Shown: positions 1 to 7,235 of the stretch, in pieces
How the letters are laid out: each line of letters begins with the position of its first letter
How positions within the stretch are numbered: position 1 is the first letter of the stretch
IMG/VR virus record: IMGVR_UViG_3300045902_000279
Coordinates: 1-27,499 of that record
DNA: 27,499 nucleotides
Reading direction: 5' to 3' (one strand)
Source of the DNA: a virus
Notes under the pieces: model-generated
What the model was told of the DNA's origin: nothing
What the model saw: only the letters and a program-made list of their open reading frames with translations
The model's database searches: none
Made by a program: the position numbers and the translations under genes

Positions 1-1
1 A

Positions 2-199
2 GCCCTTTTTGCTATAATAGGCGCAGGTCTTTGCGCATTTTGTATCCCTGAAAATTTCATGGGATACAAAAATTTTAACGGCTGGTGCTCGCTTATTTGC
101 ATCGGTCTTGCTCTTTTTTTTGTAGTTTTATCAAAATTAAGCGGTGTTCACATTGACCCGACAAACAAATACGCTGACGACAACGAAGATGACTACTAA
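2..199 (+). CDS. C-terminal part of a small membrane protein (5' end outside window)
   Basis: The frame is open from the first bases to a TAA at 197-199, leaving 65 residues of a truncated protein. Two hydrophobic stretches are visible (about residues 1-16, and about 31-47 around CSLICIGLALFFVVL). They are separated by a short polar loop (PENFMGYKNFNG), which suggests a two-helix hairpin in the membrane. The C-terminal tail is very acidic (ADDNEDDY). I do not recognise the family. The next small frame overlaps its last 11 bases, consistent with a compact operon of small proteins. The true start and full length cannot be seen here. Confidence is good that this is coding, low for any function. 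Confidence 0.6.
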   Translation, partial: ALFAIIGAGLCAFCIPENFMGYKNFNGWCSLICIGLALFFVVLSKLSGVHIDPTNKYADDNEDDY

Positions 200-299
200 A
201 CTTTCTAAAAAAATAACCAAAGCCATTAAAAAAATGGCTAAGGTGGTTTACTTGACAAAAACTAAACATACTGGTGATACAAATGGTAGCCAAGGTTAA
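189..299 (+). CDS. Very small basic protein (36 aa), hypothetical
   Basis: An ATG at 189 opens a 36-residue frame that overlaps the upstream gene by 11 bases and the downstream gene by 17 bases, a spacing typical of compact phage operons. The product is strongly basic in its first half (MTTKLSKKITKAIKKMAK), where lysines alternate with hydrophobic residues and could form an amphipathic helix. The tail is polar. There is no clear Shine-Dalgarno. It could be a genuine micro-protein or a chance frame bridging two genes; the tight fit between the neighbours is the main argument for it. No function is assigned. Confidence 0.4.
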   Translation: MTTKLSKKITKAIKKMAKVVYLTKTKHTGDTNGSQG

Positions 300-543
300 T
301 TTACTATACTGTGTACTCCTTGTATGTTTAGGAATGTGTATTGGGTACTACATATTGTCTAACCTTTTTAGGCCGAGCGAAAAGTATATCTTTAAGCAAG
401 GCGCTGTTTATGGGGCAAGGATGTACAAAGAACATGTTCACAGGATGGGAACCTTTAATTACGTTGATGACTCTACTGTTATAGTAATAACGAACAACGA
501 TTCATTGGTAATATATAAATGGAGGTCAAATATTGAGAAATAA
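283..543 (+). CDS. Small single-pass membrane protein, hypothetical
   Basis: The product is 86 residues from the ATG at 283; an in-frame GTG at 274 is possible but less likely. A single hydrophobic segment near the N-terminus (about residues 7-27, LLYCVLLVCLGMCIGYYI) would anchor it in the inner membrane. It is followed by a polar domain of about 55 residues with a beta-rich pattern (STVIVITNNDSLVIYKW). No motif is recognisable. It overlaps the following gene by 11 bases, and that gene's GGAGG ribosome site lies inside its last codons, so the two are probably translationally coupled. Function unknown. Confidence 0.6.
   Translation: MVAKVNLLYCVLLVCLGMCIGYYILSNLFRPSEKYIFKQGAVYGARMYKEHVHRMGTFNYVDDSTVIVITNNDSLVIYKWRSNIEK
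521..525 (+). promoter_or_regulatory. Shine-Dalgarno that selects a TTG start
   Basis: GGAGG lies seven bases upstream of the TTG at 533. No ATG is available in that frame near the N-terminus, so this strong ribosome site is what supports the TTG start of the 533-919 gene. Confidence 0.6.
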
Positions 544-919
544 TGAATGGATTGATCTACCTGTTTACCAAACAGAGCTATACCCTAAAAGAATCAGGGA
601 CATAGCGAAAAAAGTTGGGGCAACGGTAGAAGAAATTGCAAATAACGAAGGAATCGCTCCCGGAGCAGTGCTATGGGAGTGGGTTAAGAGAGAAGACATT
701 ATGGATATTTTCAGGATAATCGAGTATCCAGAAGATGATACCATGTCTGTTATTATATTACTAAGCGGAGAACAATTGATAGTAAACATGCCACATAGAA
801 AATTAATGGCAAGAATACACAAATTTCTCTTAACAGAACCTCAGTACGATTTCTCGCAAGAAGGTTCTGCGCAGGTCGAAATCGTAGAAATAAACGGAGA
901 ACGCAACGACGAACAGTAA
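533..919 (+). CDS. Hypothetical protein, 128 aa, TTG start
   Basis: The protein reads well from the TTG at 533 (first residues MRNNEWIDLPVYQTEL). The first half contains a segment resembling a small helix-turn-helix or LysM-like pattern (KRIRDIAKKVGATVEEIANNEGI, about residues 19-41), but it is too short to assign. The second half is a beta-alpha mix (MSVIILLSGEQLIVNMPHRKLMARI). The C-terminus is acidic. There is no signal peptide or membrane segment. It overlaps the upstream gene by 11 bases and is six bases from the next, so it belongs to the same operon. Function unknown. Confidence 0.6.
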   Translation: MRNNEWIDLPVYQTELYPKRIRDIAKKVGATVEEIANNEGIAPGAVLWEWVKREDIMDIFRIIEYPEDDTMSVIILLSGEQLIVNMPHRKLMARIHKFLLTEPQYDFSQEGSAQVEIVEINGERNDEQ

Positions 920-925
920 TTCGGA

Positions 926-1519
926 ATGGAAAAGAAGAAATTTAAACACAACAAAGTCCCTGTTGACTTATTACAGCACTGCTTCGAGCAAAAGGCTGTG
1001 CACGGGGACTTAAAGGTGTTTTTGGGGACGGACTCAATCTTTATAGAAGGAAAGATACACTACTTCACAGTGGTAGCCTTTAGGTATGGTAAGAGCGGTG
1101 TCCATTTCATATATACCAAGGAGACGATTAACTCGATAAGAAAAGAGTCTGGTAAGCCCGACATTTTCACCAGACTGTGGAAGGAATGCGAACTGTCAAT
1201 GGCTTTAGCCCGTTTCTTTGTAGAAAAGGGAGTCTTTGATATTAAAGACATTATCATAGAAATAGACTACAACAACGTTGTAGAAACTATTTCTAAGCAG
1301 TTAATACCCGCTACAAAAGGGTGGGCAACAGGGGCAGGGTTCAAGTGTTTGGCCAAAATACCGCACAACCACAACAAGCCGGTAAGAACTTTATTGGAAG
1401 ACATGGTATGTATCGGCAACCCCGAACTTGACATCAACGGGAGGCCGTTACATCCTGAAGACTGGACAGATGTTCAGATTGCTTGTAAAGCGGCAAACCA
1501 CCTGTGTAAAGGTGTTTGA
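926..1519 (+). CDS. YkuK-like RNase H-fold protein (DUF458 type)
   Basis: The 197-residue product has the layout of the YkuK/DUF458 family of predicted RNase H-like nucleases. Seen in the sequence: the strand motif KVFLGTDS with an acidic residue near position 36; a long beta-sheet reading TVVAFRYGKSGVHFIY; a helix with LWKECELSMALARFF carrying E87 and E89; and a strand ending IIIEIDYNN with D114. Together these could form the carboxylate set of an RNase H fold. Length agrees with stand-alone family members. The substrate is unknown; a nucleic-acid processing role is inferred from the fold only. It lies in an operon of small proteins and its TGA is followed one base later by the next ATG. Confidence is moderate for the family and low for activity. 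Confidence 0.65.
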   Translation: MEKKKFKHNKVPVDLLQHCFEQKAVHGDLKVFLGTDSIFIEGKIHYFTVVAFRYGKSGVHFIYTKETINSIRKESGKPDIFTRLWKECELSMALARFFVEKGVFDIKDIIIEIDYNNVVETISKQLIPATKGWATGAGFKCLAKIPHNHNKPVRTLLEDMVCIGNPELDINGRPLHPEDWTDVQIACKAANHLCKGV

Positions 1520-1520
1520 T

Positions 1521-1757
1521 ATGTGCTTACTAAAAGCCATACTAATATCTGCATATTTATCCTCAGTAGTAATTTCCCTGCTCTTAACTTTATTCGCCTA
1601 TTACCACATAAAAGATAACAAAACTATGAAAGTTATGGACATGGATATTCGCATTAAATATCCAGCACTAATAATTACTGTTCTGATTATCCTATCGCTT
1701 GTCCCAGTGCTCAACACAATTGTTTCTAACAAACTGGTTCGAAAAATATTAATTTAA
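1521..1757 (+). CDS. Small two-helix membrane protein, hypothetical
   Basis: Starting at the ATG at 1521, one base after the previous stop, the protein is 78 residues. It has two strongly hydrophobic helices (about residues 4-28, ILISAYLSSVVISLLLTLFA, and 48-66, ALIITVLIILSLVPVLN) joined by a basic loop (HIKDNKTMKV). The lengths are right for two membrane spans. Its stop overlaps the next start as TAATG, so coupling is likely. An upstream in-frame ATG at 1428 would overlap the RNase H-like gene by 92 bases and is rejected. In a lysis-adjacent region a holin-like role is conceivable, but nothing proves it. Confidence 0.55.
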   Translation: MCLLKAILISAYLSSVVISLLLTLFAYYHIKDNKTMKVMDMDIRIKYPALIITVLIILSLVPVLNTIVSNKLVRKILI

Positions 1758-2443
1758 TGAAATATAAAATATTAACATCCCAGTACATGCAGATTGCTGG
1801 GGCACATAGACTGCCGTTAAAAGTATATAAAATAATCGCTCTAAAATCTTTCGATGTACTTATAAAAGGTTCTCAAAAGAACAACTATGTTGACAGAGTA
1901 GTAACCGTAAAAGAGGGAGAAATAGGCGGCTATATTCAATCTCAGTCAAATCTTCCACAGGAAGATAATAGCTGGGTATTTAACACTGCCTGTGTGTTTG
2001 AGAATGCAACCCTTGATAATTCAGCAGTACTTGACAATGCCAAAGTGTGTGACAATTCTAAAGTATCCTGCTCTACAATAAGAGGCAGGACAAGAGTATT
2101 TGGGGCATCTATTGTTGTCAATACATTTACAGATGACAATGTAGATATATCAGGAGGATCACAAGTATCAGACTCCTACCTGTATAACGCTGCGAGGGTA
2201 GACGGAAAGTCTAAAGTAGAAAAATCAAAAATGTTTGTAGGCTCAAGGGTTAATAAATATTCTCACATAATTAACTGTGAGTTGACCGATCAAGCAGAAG
2301 TCACAGATGGCGCAGTATGCACTAACTGCAACTACTCAGGGCAAACATTTGTAAAAGGAGGAACTCACTCTAACGAAACTATAAAGCAAGAAGTGCAACT
2401 CGATGTTGTATCAGTAGCAGATCCAAACCGTAAAGACTTTTAA
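1757..2443 (+). CDS. Beta-helix (hexapeptide-like repeat) protein
   Basis: About residues 60-200 of this 228-residue protein are a series of short hydrophobic/small-residue repeats (NATLDNSAVLDNAKVCDNSKV, then SCSTI, RVFGAS, SQVSDS, AEVTDGAV). This is the pattern of a left-handed beta-helix seen in hexapeptide-type and YdcK-like proteins. The segment just before the repeats (EGEIGGYIQSQSNLPQ) resembles the capping region of related phage and Bacteroidota proteins. There is no acyltransferase catalytic motif, so a structural or binding role is more likely than an enzymatic one. It could be a virion decoration or fibre-like protein. It starts at a TAATG overlap with the upstream membrane protein. 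Confidence 0.6.
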   Translation: MKYKILTSQYMQIAGAHRLPLKVYKIIALKSFDVLIKGSQKNNYVDRVVTVKEGEIGGYIQSQSNLPQEDNSWVFNTACVFENATLDNSAVLDNAKVCDNSKVSCSTIRGRTRVFGASIVVNTFTDDNVDISGGSQVSDSYLYNAARVDGKSKVEKSKMFVGSRVNKYSHIINCELTDQAEVTDGAVCTNCNYSGQTFVKGGTHSNETIKQEVQLDVVSVADPNRKDF

Positions 2444-2454
2444 AAAACAATAAA

Positions 2455-2520
2455 ATGGCAAAAATAAAAAGACCGAGCGGCCTATTAGGGCTATGGTGGT
2501 TCATCAGAGGGTATAAGTAG
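2455..2520 (+). CDS. Micro-protein of 21 aa, possibly a leader peptide
   Basis: An ATG at 2455 opens MAKIKRPSGLLGLWWFIRGYK and ends with TAG at 2518-2520. The last G of that stop is the first base of the GTG start of the next gene (TAGTG). This one-base overlap makes it a plausible coupling leader or a real micro-protein with a basic N-terminus and a short aromatic hydrophobic core. No function can be assigned. It could also be chance. Confidence 0.35.
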   Translation: MAKIKRPSGLLGLWWFIRGYK

Positions 2521-3017
2521 TGTCTTGGAGCTTGTTCAAAACAAAGTGTATGGTATTGACAGGTCAGCAGCACATATCAGTGCCACAGTTTGCCCAGACT
2601 ATTTCTGATGCCTACCATCAGGCTGTATCCTTACACTTCGATACCATGACCGCTGGCGGGCGCATTGTAAACAATGCACCTAAATTTCCTATACTATACC
2701 AGCAAATCCTTGCTCAGTGCAACGCAAACCTTGCTTCACATAGCGAGGTACATTTGTTGAATCAAATAGGCCCGTTCATACTCTCGTATTGGACGGGATT
2801 AATCATTACTGGCCCTACGGGAGTCGTTACTATACTGAGTCCCGGAAATTGGGTAGGGGTTCCAGTAGTCCAAAATATGGACTTTAACATCATGCTTAAT
2901 ACCATGATAACTTGTTTTAGGACACATATTATGACTGTTACAGGTCAATATGTATCAAGTGTAGTTCCGGGGGTAACTTCTCCTTGGAGCGGAGCGCTTC
3001 TACAAGCGCTTCCTTAA
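2520..3017 (+). CDS. Hypothetical protein, 165 aa, GTG start
   Basis: The frame starts at a GTG that overlaps the upstream micro-ORF stop. The product has an N-terminal helical part (VPQFAQTISDAYHQAVSLH) and a central part with two Gly/Pro/Thr-rich stretches (LIITGPTGVVTILSPGNWVGV). It ends PGVTSPWSGALLQALP, rich in small residues. No catalytic motif or signal peptide is visible, and the moderate hydrophobicity does not form a clear membrane helix. The composition suits a small virion or accessory structural protein, but I do not recognise the family. It is the last gene before the promoter-like spacer at 3018-3054. Confidence 0.55.
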   Translation: MSWSLFKTKCMVLTGQQHISVPQFAQTISDAYHQAVSLHFDTMTAGGRIVNNAPKFPILYQQILAQCNANLASHSEVHLLNQIGPFILSYWTGLIITGPTGVVTILSPGNWVGVPVVQNMDFNIMLNTMITCFRTHIMTVTGQYVSSVVPGVTSPWSGALLQALP

Positions 3018-3032
3018 ATTTTTATCAATATT

Positions 3033-3048
3033 TATAAATAAAAGGAGG
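3033..3048 (+). promoter_or_regulatory. T4-like late promoter box plus strong Shine-Dalgarno
   Basis: The spacer between the stop at 3017 and the ATG at 3055 contains an exact TATAAATA (3033-3040), the T4 late-promoter consensus. It is followed directly by AAGGAGG (3042-3048). A gp55-like late sigma is encoded at 8951-9709, which makes the box meaningful. If it is a promoter, transcription would begin about 10-14 bases after it, close to the ribosome site, which leaves a very short leader. An AT-rich chance match remains possible. Confidence 0.4.
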
Positions 3049-3054
3049 TTTAAA

Positions 3055-3732
3055 ATGAAACTAAAAAACATTTATAAAGAAATAATAACAGAAAGAATTG
3101 GGGTTGTAAATGAGGCTAGTTTGTCAAGGCTATTAAGTATGGCAAGCAAAAGAGACTTTTGCGTAGCCACGGGTTTTAGATCCGGAAACGATCTAAAAAC
3201 AAACAGACAATTAAATAGAGAACTTAACGCTGCCCTCGCATCAAAAAAAATGGGCGGGTACTCTTTAATAGGGCACTGGCAAGAAGCACCTGATGGGGTA
3301 GAATATAAAGACGCTGACCCCGAAACTTTGCAAGATTCTGTTGAAGAATCTGTATTGTTTATAAGGCCAGAAAGTATGCAAAGGAAAGAATTTGTAGATC
3401 TATGTGTATCCATTGCTCGAAAGTTTAACCAAGATGCTGTTGTATTAGGTCTTGTAGACAACGAGGCTAAATTTAACAGCAAAGGATTCACACTTAACAA
3501 AGAAGTAAGAGAAGATGGTACAGACTTTCCAGAATCTGGCATATATCTTCTGTTCAAAGATGGAAGTATGGACAAGATAGGGAATAGCCTTACATTAGGC
3601 AAGATATCGCAAGCGTACTCCCAAATGAAAAACAAGAAAAATGTCCCATTTGTTTTCGAGGGTGTCCTCCAACCTACGAACAACATAGGCAAACAGGCGT
3701 TCAAATCAAGAAACATAAAATACCTTATATAA
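3055..3732 (+). CDS. DUF3293-like phage protein, function unknown
   Basis: The 225-residue product begins MKLKNIYKEIITE, an N-terminal pattern that recurs in this phage (compare MKLKTILESIY at 14952). A central segment (about residues 38-75: ATGFRSGNDLKTNRQLNREL, then GGYSLIGHW) follows the pattern of DUF3293-type domains: alternating strand, N-rich turn, helix and a GY strand. The remainder continues as alpha/beta (ESVLFIRPES, DAVVLGLVDNEAKF). There is no known catalytic set. The start is fixed by a near-perfect AAGGAGG six bases upstream. It directly precedes the endolysin by 10 bases. The family call is tentative. Confidence 0.55.
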   Translation: MKLKNIYKEIITERIGVVNEASLSRLLSMASKRDFCVATGFRSGNDLKTNRQLNRELNAALASKKMGGYSLIGHWQEAPDGVEYKDADPETLQDSVEESVLFIRPESMQRKEFVDLCVSIARKFNQDAVVLGLVDNEAKFNSKGFTLNKEVREDGTDFPESGIYLLFKDGSMDKIGNSLTLGKISQAYSQMKNKKNVPFVFEGVLQPTNNIGKQAFKSRNIKYLI

Positions 3733-3742
3733 GGATAGATGA

Positions 3743-4681
3743 ATGACAGTATCAGAAATAAAAAAAATACAAAAAGAATTAAATATCCCGCTAACAGGAA
3801 AGTATGACTCTTTTACAGAAGCCGCTGTAAAGAACTTTCAGCAAAAGAACAAACTTCCTGCGACTGGCATATTTGACAACTCCACAAAAGAGTTGCTTTT
3901 AAAGGACAGTACGGAAGGTTTATTAACTACTGATCTAAGCGAAAACAAACACATAATAAACAGATACCTGCTCAAACCAGAAGAATACTACACAACAAAC
4001 GAGAATAAAGAATGGCTGTTCCTACATCATACGGCAGGATGGAACAATCCTTTTGCTGTAGTGGATGCTTGGGAGGCAGACACAAGAGGGAAGATAGGAA
4101 CAGAATACATTGTTGGGGGAAGGCACATACAAACGCTGGACGCAAAATATGATGGACAGATTGTACAATGCTTTCCCAGCCACAAGAACTATGCTTGGCA
4201 TTTGGGAATAGGGAACACAAAGGTTCACAGGGCGAGCATAGGCATAGAGGTGTGTAATTTTGGATGGTTAGTTAAGGACGGAAACGACTTTAAGACATAC
4301 ATAAGCCTTGATAACACAGGAAAGATAGTTAAAGGAAGGGGGCCAATTGTGAACCCAAGTGAAGTTTGTGATTTGGGCAAAGAGTTTCGAGGTTTTAGGT
4401 ATTACCACAAGTACACAGACGCACAATTATCTTCCCTTAAATATTTGATAACAAAGATTGCAAACGAGACAGGTATAGACATTACCAAGGGACTAAAAGA
4501 AAGGATAAGGAGATCCACCGATCCTTTTGCTGCTTTTGACTTTGACCCAAACGTGGTGGCCGGGAAGGTAAAGGGGCTTTATTGCCATACTAATGTATCG
4601 GCAAGAAATAAATACGGAGGCTTTGATAAATGGGACATCACACCACAACAAGGTGTAATAGATATGATACTATCTCTATGA
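3743..4681 (+). CDS. Endolysin: peptidoglycan-binding domain plus N-acetylmuramoyl-L-alanine amidase
   Basis: The N-terminal 55 residues form a PG_binding_1 module (EIKKIQKELNIPLTGKYD, AVKNFQQKNKLPATGIFD). From about residue 88 an Amidase_2/PGRP domain follows. Visible motifs are LHHTAGW with H95/H96, TEYIVGGRHI, YAWHLG with H153, SIGIEV, and near the C-terminus CHTNVSARNKYGGFDKWD with H282 and D298. These fit zinc ligands and the active-site region of the family (first His, last His, Asp/Cys). The enzyme would cleave the amide bond between MurNAc and L-Ala for host lysis. There is no signal peptide, so export would need a holin or other route. The order (binding domain first) is reversed compared with many endolysins but is known. 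Confidence 0.92.
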   Translation: MTVSEIKKIQKELNIPLTGKYDSFTEAAVKNFQQKNKLPATGIFDNSTKELLLKDSTEGLLTTDLSENKHIINRYLLKPEEYYTTNENKEWLFLHHTAGWNNPFAVVDAWEADTRGKIGTEYIVGGRHIQTLDAKYDGQIVQCFPSHKNYAWHLGIGNTKVHRASIGIEVCNFGWLVKDGNDFKTYISLDNTGKIVKGRGPIVNPSEVCDLGKEFRGFRYYHKYTDAQLSSLKYLITKIANETGIDITKGLKERIRRSTDPFAAFDFDPNVVAGKVKGLYCHTNVSARNKYGGFDKWDITPQQGVIDMILSL

Positions 4682-4720
4682 AAGAAAAATGAAAATAAAT
4701 AAATTAATAAAAGACCAAAA

Positions 4721-5443
4721 ATGAGATTAGAAGACTTGCTTGAAAAAGAAAATATTAAAAAAGACTTAATAGGTGATGTGAATGATTTTGGTGATGAAGA
4801 GGTAAAAATGTCCAAAGAACATGCTTATAAAGAAGTCATTGACGATAAAATTGATAGTAATACAAATTTTGTTATCCCCGATTATCTGATTAATGATCCG
4901 GAGGTGGTGGGTTACCCTGACCTTGAAATGCAGAAGGGGCTTTATGAATGGGTACTGAGAGACCTTCCTGTAAGCGGCTATTCTATAAAAGACATTGGAG
5001 CAGGGAGAGGGGATTTTTATGGATATATGAACGAGCAGGCTATTAAAGCAAGCCCGTCACCCAGATACACAGGTTTTGAAACTAAAGATAGTTTAGTAGC
5101 TGCCGGGCGAAGAAAGTACGAAAATATAGAACTTGTACAATCTGATTTCTTAGATTCAGACCTCGTTACAGACTATACTATTTGCATCGGAACCTTGAAT
5201 GAGTCACATGGAAATGATAAGTGGGAATACTTTAACAAAACTTTAAAACACTGCCTTGACACAACAAAAGTAGCCATAATATTCGTTTTGTCAGCCGATA
5301 TGGGCGGCTTTGACGGGTTTTTAGACTACCCGCTTACAGAAATAATATCACACATTCCTAAAGGTCTTAGGTTTAATATTGATTATACTAAATTTGAAGA
5401 TATTTACAAATTGACCGTCCATATCGGCGGGTATAATGACTAA
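4721..5443 (+). CDS. Class I SAM-dependent methyltransferase
   Basis: About 85 N-terminal residues are acidic and poorly structured. A Rossmann-type methyltransferase core follows: motif I IKDIGAGRGDF (residues 89-99), motif II strand YTGFE ending in E120, VQSDFLDSD with D142 as the motif III acidic residue, and strand TICIGTLNESHGND. The motif IV type (D/N-P-P-Y/F) of DNA adenine methyltransferases is absent, so the substrate is not indicated to be DNA; a small molecule or protein is equally possible. The ATG at 4721 overlaps the stop of an 11-codon frame as ATGA. It lies between the endolysin and a short hypothetical gene, in the transcription unit that ends at the terminator at 5733. Confidence 0.78.
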   Translation: MRLEDLLEKENIKKDLIGDVNDFGDEEVKMSKEHAYKEVIDDKIDSNTNFVIPDYLINDPEVVGYPDLEMQKGLYEWVLRDLPVSGYSIKDIGAGRGDFYGYMNEQAIKASPSPRYTGFETKDSLVAAGRRKYENIELVQSDFLDSDLVTDYTICIGTLNESHGNDKWEYFNKTLKHCLDTTKVAIIFVLSADMGGFDGFLDYPLTEIISHIPKGLRFNIDYTKFEDIYKLTVHIGGYND

Positions 5444-5454
5444 ACTTATATTAT

Positions 5455-5709
5455 ATGAGCGTAAACCAACGACATGCAATTGATCAAAAAAAAGTGCAAA
5501 AATTCGGCAAACACTTTGGGTCTATTGACTTTGAAGTAGGCCCAATCTCACATGCAGTACTTGAACTAAATCGTCAAGACACTAAGGCAGGAAAGTTCCT
5601 AATTGGAGGAAAGGAGTTTGACTGCACTTTGGCAGAGCTAGACAGGATCATCGAAACTTGCCAAACTGCAAAAGAAGTATTCTTTCAGAAATACCGTTTA
5701 GGACTTTAA
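5455..5709 (+). CDS. Hypothetical protein, 84 aa
   Basis: A short soluble protein with a basic first quarter (NQRHAIDQKKVQKFGKHFG), a central beta segment (GKFLIGGKEFDCTLAELDRI) and a C-terminal helix. No family recognised. It is 11 bases downstream of the methyltransferase and is the last gene before the terminator at 5733-5772, so it closes this transcription unit. Confidence 0.6.
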   Translation: MSVNQRHAIDQKKVQKFGKHFGSIDFEVGPISHAVLELNRQDTKAGKFLIGGKEFDCTLAELDRIIETCQTAKEVFFQKYRLGL

Positions 5710-5732
5710 GTACAGAAAGAAAATAATGGCCA

Positions 5733-5772
5733 AGAAAAGTCATCTACATCAAATAATGTGGGTGACTTTTCT
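5733..5772 (+). terminator. Rho-independent-type terminator hairpin
   Basis: A 12-bp stem (AGAAAAGTCATC 5733-5744 with GGTGACTTTTCT 5761-5772, one G-U pair) is extended inside by ACAT/ATGT around a six-base loop. The downstream sequence is U-rich (CTTTTATGG, then GTTTTTT at about 5794). It lies just after the stop at 5709 and before the promoter at 5845, which is where a terminator is expected. Confidence 0.65.
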
Positions 5773-5844
5773 GCTTTTATGGCTTTAAAATAGCGTTTTT
5801 TAAATCTTTAACACATCGTTAACTCATTTTTTCTTGCTTACCTC

Positions 5845-5875
5845 TTGCACATGTCAAAAATTTCTCGTAACTTTG
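5845..5875 (+). promoter_or_regulatory. Bacteroidota-type host sigma promoter
   Basis: TTG at 5845-5847 and TAACTTTG at 5868-5875 are separated by 20 bases. This matches the established -33 TTTG / -7 TAnnTTTG promoter of Bacteroides-type primary sigma factors (here CTTG at the -33). The predicted start is near 5882. It sits in a 329-base gene-free spacer between a terminator and the 6039 gene. It is the best single piece of host evidence in the window and suggests early or constitutive transcription by host polymerase. Confidence 0.65.
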
Positions 5876-5918
5876 CACTATAATTAATATAATTATAAAA
5901 ATATTTTTTAATAAAAAC

Positions 5919-5974
5919 GGGAGAAATTTTTAATTTCTCCCCATTCAAAGCAGGTACTGCTTGAATGTGTTTTG
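5919..5974 (+). ncRNA. Two tandem strong hairpins: leader RNA, attenuator or small RNA
   Basis: Hairpin one is a perfect 9-bp stem, GGGAGAAAT (5919-5927) with ATTTCTCCC (5933-5941). Hairpin two starts one base later: CATTCAAAGCAG (5942-5953) with CTGCTTGAATG (5957-5967), 11 pairs with one bulged A and a three-base loop. It is followed by TGTTTTG. RNA started at about 5882 would carry both. The U-rich tail after the second hairpin could end a ~90-nt small RNA, or the pair could regulate the 6039 gene. No known RNA family was recognised. Confidence 0.45.
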
Positions 5975-6038
5975 TAACTAAGAAAAACAGTTATTAACTT
6001 ATTATATTTAAATAATAATAGTTAATAATGACATAACT

Positions 6039-7175
6039 ATGTCAATGACCAATTTGACCAGATTTTTCCCTTATATTATTGCTGGATCTGCGTTACTTGT
6101 TTCAGTAATTGGATCATATTATTCAATTTCTGGGATAGGTAGAATCTTTGCCGGGCACCAAGTGGGAGCCACTTTTATGGCGTTTGCCCTTGAACTTGGC
6201 AATATTGTCACAGCATCTGCTTTAAAATTATACTGGCACGATCTTCCAAAGCTGTTGAGGAACTATCTTTGTTCCGCAGTTGTGGTTCTTTCCATTATAA
6301 CCTCCATCGGTATCTATGGATTTTTGTCGGACGGTTATCAGTTAACAAACAACAAAGATAAGATAGTCCAAGCAAGAATGGACTTAGTTAAGAAGAAGAA
6401 AGAAAGGTTTGAGATTCAACTTGCCGACTTAAAAAAAGAAAAAGAAGAAGTGAACGCTTCTATTTCAAATCTAAGAAAATCACTATCTACTGACAATCAA
6501 TACCAGACTGTTGACAAGAAGGGAAATGTCCTTACCCAAATTCAGGCAACTCAAAAGAAAGGAGTTCAAGCAGAACTAAATATATCCACGTCAAAAAGCA
6601 ATGATCTTTCTTTAAAGATAGATAGGCTAAATGATTCGATATCTGCCTATGATGTTAAGATTATCGAGATTCAGGCCAGTAACGACGTTTCTTCTGAGCT
6701 TGGGGCGTTGAAGTACATATCGAACATTACGGGTTCCAGCATGGATGTTGTAGTCAACTGGTTCCTGATATTGATTATGATTGTTTTCCAGCCTCTTGCC
6801 ATAGCGCTTATTTTAGCGGCTCTCTTTGCATTTTCAAAGAAATTCAAAGACAAGGAAGAATTAATACCAGTAGATTCGCCGTCAATTCCAGATGCTCCTG
6901 CAATTGATACGAAGCAAAGGGCAAAGAGGAAGTACAAATCAAAAAGGAATAAAGAAATTGATGATTCTGAAATAGACTCCGCAAAAACTTTCAATATTAA
7001 AATTGAAGGTTTAGAACCGGGAGAGGAATTGTTTCCAAACAGCACAACCGACACAGTAGCAGAGAAAGACCCTCCGACAGATAAAAAGGTCAGAAAGAGA
7101 AGGGTTGTAGAGACCGGTCTCCCTGAAGATTTGGCCACGCATTTATCAGAAAGTTTAAGTAAAAAAAAAGACTAA
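6039..7175 (+). CDS. Membrane protein with a large coiled-coil loop
   Basis: The 378-residue product has three predicted N-terminal membrane helices (about residues 11-33, 40-64 and 76-97). A charged coiled coil of about 100 residues follows (KKKKERFEIQLADLKKEKEE and on to IDRLNDSISAYDVK). A fourth helix is at 239-265 (WFLILIMIVFQPLAIALILA). The C-terminal tail of ~110 residues is hydrophilic, rich in Lys and Asp/Glu. The architecture suggests an inner-membrane protein with a long helical domain on one side. Proteins of this layout occur in large T4-like phages, but I know no function. The start follows the promoter and leader hairpins; an alternative ATG two codons on is equally possible. 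Confidence 0.7.
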   Translation: MSMTNLTRFFPYIIAGSALLVSVIGSYYSISGIGRIFAGHQVGATFMAFALELGNIVTASALKLYWHDLPKLLRNYLCSAVVVLSIITSIGIYGFLSDGYQLTNNKDKIVQARMDLVKKKKERFEIQLADLKKEKEEVNASISNLRKSLSTDNQYQTVDKKGNVLTQIQATQKKGVQAELNISTSKSNDLSLKIDRLNDSISAYDVKIIEIQASNDVSSELGALKYISNITGSSMDVVVNWFLILIMIVFQPLAIALILAALFAFSKKFKDKEELIPVDSPSIPDAPAIDTKQRAKRKYKSKRNKEIDDSEIDSAKTFNIKIEGLEPGEELFPNSTTDTVAEKDPPTDKKVRKRRVVETGLPEDLATHLSESLSKKKD

Positions 7176-7235
7176 GTGAACCACAAATAAAAATGATGTC
7201 CCACCAAGAAATACAGGCATGGGAGAAGAAGCATA

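Noticed and set aside
3072-3716. Minus-strand open frame of 214 codons opposite the 3055 gene
   Set aside because: It is a mirror of a well-supported plus-strand gene with a perfect ribosome site; its protein text is low in coding character and Ser/Leu/Phe-heavy as expected for an antisense frame.
4689-4724. 11-codon frame ending ATGA at the methyltransferase start
   Set aside because: Too short and Lys/Ile-rich to separate from chance, though coupling is possible.
5726-5788. 20-codon frame over the terminator
   Set aside because: It is fully formed by the terminator stem-loop and its flanks, and shows no ribosome site.
6671-7138. Minus-strand open frame of 155 codons
   Set aside because: Lies fully opposite the membrane/coiled-coil gene and has no ribosome site, promoter or motif.
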